Below, one piece after another: positions 56,231 to 64,000 of a DNA stretch of 64,000 bases. The DNA lies in assembly GCA_945643635.1 (NCBI GenBank), contig CALZFC010000256.1, forward strand, positions 1,486,001 through 1,550,000. Reading direction: 5' to 3'. Below the pieces are notes generated by a model. The model was not told where the DNA came from, searched no databases, and worked only from the letters and a program-made list of their open reading frames with translations. The stretch comes from Allodiplogaster sudhausi (lineage: Eukaryota; Nematoda; Chromadorea; Rhabditida; Diplogasteridae). Both the position numbers and the translations under genes were made by a program. Numbering within the stretch: position 1 is the first letter of the stretch; the number at the start of each line of letters is the position of its first letter.

Positions 56231-56404
56231 TGGCTCTTCCTTTGCAGCCAGGGCAACGACGCCTCTACGACGGTGTCCGGAGGCAGCGGAGGTCTTGGAG
56301 GGCGAGTGGATGTCACGAAGGAGGACGTGGAGACGCAGCTGAGCGAGCTGAACAAGAAGTTCGCGGGTAACCGACTCAACCAGCTCTGCCACTTCTGGGC
56401 ATAG
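50580..56404 (+). CDS. Worm-type Argonaute (WAGO-like), catalytic residues lost; 5' partial
   Basis: Twenty-seven exons from 50580-50629 to 56248-56404 (TAG); nearly all joins keep phase. N domain: DEALSTLHPIGEDVSIK, YFVFDGYALFYST, GMEKTVRPMGGQLVMQID. PAZ: HIKNKKTFQFSGFSS, VKEYFLEAYKYNLQYPNLPL. MID: VDNCLNPNDARKLMDRL, VSIAVFITKNKRDSVH. PIWI: CLNNVAQKINQKLGG, TLFIGLALSHAAPQS, IVIFRAGTSEGEF, NVSPGTCLTRQ, IMGTARPIRC; it ends in ..HFWA. Slicer Argonautes have D-E-D-H; here the first Asp (GADVTHP) is Ala in GLALSHAAP, the second (RDGVSEG) is Ala in RAGTSEG, and the His of SHAGI..GTSRP is replaced in PQRAI.GTARP. It is therefore predicted to bind small RNA without cutting, as secondary-siRNA WAGOs do. 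The join at about 54058 to 54114 is unclear. The initiator exon was not found. Confidence 0.9.
52786..52848 (+). repeat. (GA)n in Argonaute intron
   Basis: Short GA tract between two PAZ-encoding exons, GA on the sense strand. Confidence 0.85.
56081..56232 (+). repeat. (GA)n filling the last Argonaute intron
   Basis: The intron from GCA|GTTAGT to TTTGCAG is almost entirely GA repeats, on the sense strand. Confidence 0.9.
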
Positions 56405-56509
56405 AAAGGCTCTCTCCACTCTCAGCTCCCTCTTCATTCCCTTTTTCTCTCCATTCTCTCCATCTCTTCTTCTCTCCCGCCACAACATTATACATATTTG
56501 TTTTATACC

Positions 56510-56515
56510 AATAAA
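56510..56515 (+). terminator. Polyadenylation signal of the Argonaute gene
   Basis: AATAAA, 106 bp after the stop codon, followed by T-rich sequence. Confidence 0.6.
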
Positions 56516-56519
56516 GTAG

Positions 56520-58237
56520 TTTGTTTTATCGCTGCTTTTACAGCTTTGGCTTTCCACAGTTCGAGTTTAGACACAGAGTACAAGCTGGATTAGTTAGAAC
56601 AGGATTAGTTAATTAAGGTTTGCTTTAGTTCTTCCAGCCTTGTCCAAACTGACACGTACTTTTAATAGGTGGATATGTTGTATTACATTCTATTACATGA
56701 CTAAAACCGTTGCTCATAACAGTGTCTCATTGTCAATTTCATATCCGTTCTTTAGTTCTGCAGCTGACAACTTCTCATATTTCTTTTTCTTTATTGAAGC
56801 AAGCAATGCAACACGTTAGCGAGAGAAGGAAAAAACATGATACAGCGGGCCAAAAAAAGCAAACACTTATATGTACGTCGAATTATGTTTCTCTTTGCAG
56901 GGACTAGAGGCGGGGGGAAAGAATCTCGGGGTTTTCATGAGGTCTCATAGAAGCTTCCCTATAACCATGCTTTCTTTCAAGATACGAACCTGATTATGAA
57001 AGGAGCACTGCCAGCGAAATTAATTTAGAAAAGAAAATTAATTTTGACAATTTTCAAACTACTAAAAAATATATTCGAAATAACTATATTTCTTTCATTG
57101 GCACCGCTCGTATATTTGCCTACTTAATTTTCCAGTCAGGACACATCTACCGTAATCTAATTAATTACAGTAGACCTTGTACAGAATTCGATGACAGAAC
57201 AAGTCTGAACCGTCCTTTCGAGTAGAACCAACTAGCAGTATTCAGGGAAGGTAGCTCCGCACCCGATATTATGATAATTGACCGATCAATAAATCAATAA
57301 AATGATTGCCAAGCGAAATACATCGGGGTATTGGGTATACTATGTAAAGCTGTAGTTATGGAAATAGTAAATATTGGCAGGACACAAATAGCGATAGTTG
57401 CGGCCGGCAAACGACAAAAAGTAGTGTGGGGGGGGGAGTGGAGAGAGGGAGAAGGAGAGAGAGTGAGGGCGAAAGGGGAAGAGCGAGAGTAGAGACAGAG
57501 AGAGAGCGAGTGGACATAAGAGAGATAATCTGATAAAACATCATGAAAGATACGTACTAATTAAGTAGAGGAGCCCTTAAATGGGCAAATATCGGAACTG
57601 GAAAAAAAAAACATATAAAATCGCCATTAAATATGAGGAATTTGATCGTAGCTCAAAATGCCGAGTATTCAGGAAATACGAATCGAGCAAGCTTAGCATT
57701 ACTTGAGCGGCGCAGAGGATTCTGGCTTTCAATAATCAATATTTAAAGTCTTGAGTAAACATAAAGAGGTACAAGTCTGGATTCTTCTTTTGAAATACAA
57801 CATCGCAAGTAGGGGACAGAAAGTCTAGTCATTGAGAAAGAACGGGGAGAAAGAGACAGAGGGAGAGAGAGAGAGAGGGAGAGAGAGAGAGGGAGAAGGA
57901 GAGAGAGAGGGAGAGAGGGTGAGTAAGAGAGAGAAAGAGAATGGCGGAGGGAACAAGGGAAAAGAGATATAAGAACAAATGCCATGCGGATCGTCCTATA
58001 ACGGAAAAAACCCATCGGTTTTCCTCGAAATATTCTCGACGATCAGAAATAAGGCGTTGGATAATCAACAATAATTATTGCCTCAACAGGGATCGCAAGT
58101 TGATGAGATGGCACTAGGGCAAGGTTAGAGAATGGCACTTTTGTTGGTCTCTTTTGTCTATATTATCAAAAGGGTAGTGTAATAAACCTTAACCCCTGGG
58201 GAACTTGGCCTTAACCTTAACCTTAATGACCTTAGCC
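56520..58237. other. no gene; dispersed repeat and GA tracts
   Basis: 56710-56930 is the second copy of the repeat at 43735-43945. GA tracts lie at 57436-57510 and 57838-57945. No exon was seen. Confidence 0.5.
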
Positions 58238-60194
58238 TTAGGGAGAATAGGTTCGCGAGAAGTCAAATTCGATGCTTCGTCTTCCTTCACTGATCTCATC
58301 CATGCTTGTCCTCCTTGAGAAGTAGTATTCTCTTTCCGTTTCCTCGAGCTGTAATAAGTCAAGAACGTTTTCTTGTTATTATGTAAACAAAATCATCGCT
58401 TAAATCAGAGATAAATAATAATAATATATTATTATTATTATTATTATAAGCAACGATATTTTAGTACTTCTCGTAACAGCGAGTACGACATCATGTGTCT
58501 AAATCGTATGCTAACTAAATGCATTGCACGAATATGAAACCACCAACACAAATTGCGAATTTCAGTGAGATCAAATGTTGTACATCAAGTACAAATTGGC
58601 TTCTCAGAAATAAAAACAAACCCACAAAGTAAATGCCTTGAATTAATATACCAATGAATTTTAAAGTAAAAAAGAAAATCTGTCGCTATTTAAAAAAGTG
58701 GCAGAGAAAAATCAACTATATGGAAAAAAACCTTTTCTTCCCCCATTCAAATTTCATAAATATTTAAAAAAAAAAAACCCGAACCTCGGCTGCAGAATCG
58801 TCCGACTGCACTCGGGAAGCCACTTCGAGCTGCGCCATGGCTTCCATCTCTGAAGACGGCTCGCCGCATGTCTTAAAATCAAATTGTAGTTTGCAACATT
58901 AATTAATACCATGTTTAACAAAAAAGAGTGCCAAATTATTGTGTGACTTTACTTTAAATAAATCTTTGTTCATTTAAAGAACTAATATAATAAAAAAATA
59001 TGTTCACTGTTTTGCAAGTGAATTTAATTTTGGATTAATAGTGAAAACTGGGGGGCGGGTTAGAAATTCTGATAATATTCAAACGAACCGAAATCCAATG
59101 GCAGTGGAGAACATCGTTGGATGAGAGCCGCTCGTCAACATCAACAGTAACCGTGTGAAGAATCAGTGCCTGCAAAGGAATTTATTGATTAACAACATTA
59201 AAGTACAAAAATGAATGAGAATTTTAATGCAACATAGAAAATTTATTCCCTTTAAAATGGAATTAAGGAGGAGAAGTCAGAAATGGATGGACAGGGTTGT
59301 ATTCTTTTCATAGAATTACATTGTATTACAGTATCAAAATACATATATGAAAACATTTTCTCTTTCCTCCTCTTTCTTTCTCTCTCTCTCTCTCTTTCTC
59401 TCAATATATCTCGAACCTTAGCTGAAGCAGAAACATGATCCCACGCAGGCGACGGGAAGCCAAAGGAACCCGAGAGGATTTGAGAGAAGAGTTCGTCTTG
59501 GTTCCCAGATGAACTGTCAAAATATTGATTACTAATAGTAAAAAAAACGAGAAGAGCAGAACAAAATTGTAGTACACAAAGTAGTAAATTGAACAATTGT
59601 TTGTCTTCACGAAAAGTAAATAATAATAATAAAGATAACGAAATTACACGTAAAAATACAAATAAATATAAAAAAACCCTCTTACCTTTGGAAGGGCGGA
59701 AATCCACAAAGCATCACATAAAGTATGATTCCTGTGGACCAGACGTCAGCCTTCTCGTTGTATCTAAATTACATTTCAATGTAATTCCTGTTACTTTTTA
59801 ATAAAAATTTTAAATCACTATGTTATGTAATTTTCTTTAAAAAAAATTACTTTTCCCCTTCCTCAACCACCAATCAATGAACTTCGATTGGGTCTGATAT
59901 CGCCATACAGAAATCAGAAATTCTATGCTGCGACCTTTCAGTTTTGGGTCTGTCTCTATGCCTGGGTGGGTATATGGCCCCATTCCTCAAAAAGGGTCCA
60001 AAAGTGCCCCCTCCTCACCCCCACTCGGCGATGACTTCGACTGCGACGTAGGTGGGCGTGCCGCAGATGGTCGTGAGGACGAGCGGCTCTCCGTTTTCTT
60101 CCACTCCGGACGGCATGTGAGTGGCCAGGCCAAAGTCGGCCAGCTTCAGCTCAAGATCGCCAGACGAGGTGTGGTAGAGCTGAAGAGAGGGAGG

Positions 60195-60242
<48 letters not shown>

Positions 60243-60570
60243 AATGAGGCAAAAATAGAAAAAGCTATGATCATCAAGTCCAAAATAGAAACGATGAAAC
60301 ATTTAACCTAGTTGCATTCTTCAATAGTAAATAAATTTCTTTTACTGATGCCGATAAATAAATTAACGAAAACAATTTATCTATTAAACGAAAAATTAAA
60401 AATCAATATTTTCTCACCAGTAAATTCTCTGGCTTGACATCTCGATGCACGATTCTCTGTTGGTGCAAGTAGTCGAGGGCAGTGACGAGGCAGCGGGTCA
60501 GACGGGCAGCCGACTTCTCAGAAAGACGGCGAGCCTCGCATAGGTGGTCGAAGAGGTCGCCGGCCTGGAC

Positions 60571-60613
<43 letters not shown>

Positions 60614-61824
60614 CAGAGAGAGAGAGAGAGAAGGAGAGAGAGGAGAGAGGCAGAGGGGAGAAAGGGGGGGGGAGCGGAGGAAGACAGAGAAATGAAAGAG
60701 GGAGATAAGCCAAAGGGTGTCCTGATAATTCTTCCAATGATAATTCTTCCAATGATAGTTCTTCCAATGATAATTCTTCCAATGATAATTCCTCCAATGA
60801 TATTTCTTCCACTTTTTTTTGGCAACGGTGATAATTCTTCCAAATTTTTTTGCATATACACTTCTGCTTGAAGAGTCAGAAAAAATGGTCAGAACACACA
60901 AGGTCAGAACAAGTGAAATGCACCTGCATATGCAAAATGAAGTGTGAAATTATGCCAGTAAAAAAAGAACGTTAATTATTTGGAGACAAAAAGAAAAAAA
61001 GGAAGCCAATGTCACATGGAATATGTAAAATCAAGAGAGTAGTAAGAAAAGAGAGGGTTTAAGGCCAAGGCAAGTGGCATGCACTAGTGTAGGTAAAATG
61101 AAGTGTGAAATTATGACAGTAGAAAATAAGGTTAATTATTGGAGACGAAAAGAAAAAAAGTAGCATATTTCACATGGAATATGATAAATCGAGAGGGTGA
61201 AAAGAAATGAGAGGGTTCTGCTCCTCCCCTAAGTGGCCGATTGAAGGGCCGTCATCTAAATAACTGTGTGTGTGTGTGTGTCTCTCTCTCTTTCTTTCCT
61301 TTCACTGAACGAAGTCTCTTTCATTCTAAATAACATAAGCGAACGAAGTGCTAAATGCATTAATTATTCGGTTCCACTTGTAATTATCGCTGCTTCGTAA
61401 TTTATCACTAGAATTCTAATAACTCATTAGTGCCTTGCACATTTATACATACGTACTTTCACATTAATATACATACATACGTACTTTACACACTTTGTAT
61501 GAATTGCAATCTTGAATGCTTGTTATGAATCATAAAATTAGTCGCAAGTTTGAGTCTGACCATTTTTTCTGACTCTTTAAGCAGGAGTGTATATGCAAAA
61601 AAAAATTTGGAAGAATTATCACCGTTTCCAAAAAAAATGGAAGAAATATCACTAGAAGAATTATCATTGGAAGAATTCTCATTAGAAGAACTATCATTGG
61701 AAGAATTATCATTGGAAGAATTATCATTCTAAAATTGGAAGAATTATCATTGGAAGAATTATCAAGGAACCAAGCCGAAGAGACGTCCAGATATGAAGAG
61801 AGAGAGAGAGAGAGAGCGAGAAAC

Positions 61825-61872
<48 letters not shown>

Positions 61873-62832
61873 AGAGAGACATTGGGAGAAGGCGAATGAA
61901 GAGGGAAGAATCGCACGAACCGGCACAAGTTCGAGTAGCAGATAGAAGCTGCCGTCCAGAGGCCAACAGTCGTACATCTAAAAACAGAAGAAAATAAATA
62001 TGGCGAAATGAAAATGTCCTTGTTTGAATTGAAATAACGGAATGCTTCATCATATTTTACTAATTACTTCCCATATATTCTTTTCCTTCATTATATCCCT
62101 CCAGGTTATTGACATCACTCTAATTACTGTAACAGCAAACTTGTATTCCTACCTGTACAATGTTCGGGTGAGAGAGACGACGCATCAGTGCGATTTCCGA
62201 CTCAATGAGCTCTACCTGAAATAATAATACACAATATTAGATTTTCATTTTGTGAAAAAAATCTGTGCGGAAACATATAAATCCTATTTAACTCAAAAAA
62301 GAAGAAGACGGTAGCTCAATAATGATTATCAAATTGTTTGTAGCGTTATCGACTACTAGTTCAGATATTATTTCTGGTATAATAAAATAAAACATTTTTG
62401 TTGTAATAAATAAATTAATAGGGAAATCGTTTTACCTTGCCGATTGTGTTCTCCCGGCCGATCACCTTGAGAGCGAATCTTTCGTTGGAATCTCTGAAAA
62501 ATATGTAATTTATCCTTGGGATGGAAAAAAATGAAACGGATTCGCAACCAAAATAGAATGAGATAGAGTGATAGAGAGAAAGAAAAAAAAGATAAAGAAA
62601 GAGAGAGAGACAGAGAGAAGAAATTTAGAGACCGGTAGCGCGTCAGTGAACTCAACACACAGAAAGAGAGAGAGAGAGAAAAAAAAATAGAGAGAAAGAG
62701 AGATAGAGAGAGAACGAGAAAGAGAAAGAAAGAGAGAGAGAAAGAGAGATAAAGAGAGAACGAGAAAGAGAAAGAAAGAGAGAGAGAAAAAGAGTTAGAG
62801 AGAGAAAGAAAGAGTGAGAGAGAGAGCGCGCG

Positions 62833-62875
<43 letters not shown>

Positions 62876-63260
62876 TCGGCTGACATCTGCTTGACTTCAT
62901 AGACGAGTGCCGTGTTGCCGTCTCCGAGTAGCCGTTGTATGCTCATGCGAGCATCCAGCATTGCGGGAAGGCGAAACGCTGCAAAGAAGAAAACAGATCA
63001 TAGATCTTTCTTTCTCTTTTCAGTCTTCTCTCTCTTTCTCTCTCGCATCCTCTTCTACTTCCGTCAAACTCTTCTTTCTCTCTCTCTTCACTCTCTTTCC
63101 ATCTCCGTCTTTCACTCTCTCACTAACTCTCTGCTTCTCCGTTGAGTTCGACGCCCCTTCGATCTTCTCTGAGTGACTCGTTCCTTGAAGGGAAGACTCG
63201 GCGTGGCCGAACTGGCAGACGACGGCGGCCACGGCGGCAAGGAGCAACACGGACGTATTC

Positions 63261-63317
<57 letters not shown>

Positions 63318-64000
63318 AAGTGGAAGAGGGAGAGAGAGAAAGTGAGAGAGGGAGAGAGAAAGTGGAAGAGGGAGAGAGAGAAAGTGAGAGAGGGAGAGAG
63401 AGAAAGAGAGTGAGAGAGGGAGTGAGAGAAGGAAAGAGAGAAAGAGAAAGAGGGACGTCGAAAGAGAGACAAAAAGATTAATGTTCAAATTTATGTTAAT
63501 AAAAAATAATATTAATGTAGTACGTCGTGCTTCTGCGCAAAAGGGGCAGAAAGGAGAAGAGAGAAAACAAGAGCAAAATTGGGAGAGATGACATAAAAAT
63601 TGTTAGCAAAGAGACAGAGAAATAAAGAAAAAATAGGCTTATAAAAGAAAGCAAAAAATATACAAGATAAGAGAAGAAAGCGAAAGCTGATTGGATGGCA
63701 AACAGTATGAATCACAAGCAACATTGACGGAAAGGAGCTATAAAATGGATCTGGGCAAAGAGAGGAGAGAGGAGAGGGAGGAGAGAGAGATAGAGATATA
63801 GAGAGAGAGAAAGAGAGAGGAGAGAGAGATGGAGATAGAGAGAGAAGTAACAGAGGAATAGCATGGGATCGAAAAAAAATTTTTTAGGATAAAATTCTAT
63901 TTTTCGACAACAACGAAACAAATATGACTATGTGAATTATTTGTATACAAAATAAACTATTCAGCTATAATTTCTCTAAATCCAAACCTTCCGAGACGAC
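58238..64000 (-). CDS. Doublecortin-like kinase (DCLK/ZYG-8-like), 5' partial
   Basis: Exons with consistent phase: 62978-62876, 62493-62436, 62215-62153, 61977-61921, 60564-60418, 60179-60019, 59763-59686, 59513-59417, 59169-59089, 58871-58785 and 58348-58238 (TAA). Upstream pieces are 63259 to about 63165 and 64000-63988 at the window edge (donor GTTTGG). Kinase motifs in order: IQRLLGDGNTALVYEV (Gly loop), FALKVIGRE (ATP lysine), ESEIALMRRLSHPNIV, DGSFYLLLELVPAGDLFDHL, IVHRDVKPENLLV (catalytic loop), LADFGLATH (DFG), TTICGTPTYVAVEVIAEWG, KADVWSTGIILYVMLCGFPP, LFSQILSGSFGFPSPAWDHV. CGTPTYVA and the FPSP.WD segment point to the DCLK branch of CaM-kinase-like enzymes, which bind and stabilise microtubules. 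The APE motif of the activation segment is AVE (Pro to Val). The doublecortin domains would be beyond the right edge. The tail EYYFSRRTSMDEISEG..RSI is C-terminal and RRTSMD is a basophilic phospho-site type. Confidence 0.9.
58419..58447 (+). repeat. (AAT)n/(ATT)n microsatellite
   Basis: ATAATAATAATA followed by TTATTATTATTA, a small perfect palindrome in a kinase intron. Confidence 0.9.
60190..60250 (+). repeat. (GA)n in kinase intron, upstream of exon acceptor
   Basis: GA on the plus strand, so CU in the transcript, directly before the acceptor of the DFG exon. Similar tracts precede the exons at 60564 (60570-60660) and follow that at 61921 (61798-61880). Confidence 0.9.
60720..61790. repeat. 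Inverted repeat with 15-bp minisatellite arms in kinase intron
   Basis: The left arm (about 60720-60898) contains AATTCTTCCAATGAT units and CAGAAAAAATGGTCAGA; the right arm (about 61556-61765) contains the complement, GAAGAATTATCATTGG units and TCTGACCATTTTTTCTGA. Between them lie two direct copies (60905-61065 and 61070-61217) sharing AAAATGAAGTGTGAAATTAT and CACATGGAATATG. A (TG)n/(TC)n tract is at 61265-61292. Confidence 0.85.
62560..62872 (+). repeat. (GA)n tracts in kinase intron
   Basis: Long interrupted GA repeats between the glycine-loop exon and the lysine exon; they start 4 bp after the donor. Confidence 0.9.
63262..63470 (+). repeat. (GA)n tracts in kinase intron
   Basis: GA repeats with a GGGAGAGAGAAAGTG(G/A)AAGA unit repeated at 63318-63400, directly upstream (in transcript sense) of the exon starting at 63259. 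Another lies at 63750-63845. Confidence 0.9.

Overview
This is a nuclear genomic window from a nematode. Coding exons are short and GC-richer than their surroundings, separated by AT-rich introns that mostly end in TTTCAG-like acceptors. The gene families are typically nematode: an MSP-domain protein, a serpentine chemoreceptor, C-type lectin and CUB proteins, a worm-type Argonaute, an SXP/RAL-2 protein and a doublecortin-like kinase. The mix recalls free-living Rhabditina, perhaps a diplogastrid, but the species cannot be fixed from this sequence. Exon models were built by hand from splice sites and codon phase, so small exons and first exons may be missing.

Layout, left to right. 348-1633 (+) MSP-domain gene, 5' end not seen. 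2825-2896 tRNA-Pro. 2680-3740 partial duplicate of 8310-10200, including one stray chemoreceptor exon. 4323-6372 (-) C-type lectin plus CUB exons. 6810-7752 (-) small secreted C-type lectin with a TATA box. 8403-8471 tRNA-Pro pseudogene. 8732-12338 (-) seven-transmembrane chemoreceptor. 13036-17354 (-) a gene whose exons encode four CAP-Gly domains followed, by inference, by a C-terminal RING finger. 18034-20040 and 23401-24581 (-) two KCTD-type (BTB/T1) paralogues. 26566-26744 (-) terminal KH-like exon next to a 32-bp minisatellite. 27-32 kb has exon-like fragments and repeats. 33093-33516 (+) BTB/BACK-like exons. 36700-37357 (+) secreted cystatin-like gene. 40647-42312 (-) SXP/RAL-2 protein. 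44739-49592 a 4.85-kb inverted repeat enclosing a cysteine-rich peptide exon. 50580-56404 (+) 27-exon Argonaute. 58238-64000 (-) doublecortin-like kinase running off the right edge.

Mobile DNA is plentiful. Two long foldback elements with TTAA target sites (21201-22653 and 37358-39612) are one family, and the second carries a nested TTAA element. A Tc1/mariner-like MITE lies in a KCTD intron, and (GA)n/(CT)n tracts fill many introns.

The genes do not form an operon or pathway. The most unusual item is the CAP-Gly x4/RING gene: a microtubule- or EB-type binding module repeated four times by an internal exon duplication with conserved exon lengths and phases, apparently joined to a ubiquitin-ligase finger. 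The next most unusual is the large palindrome around a defensin-like peptide exon.
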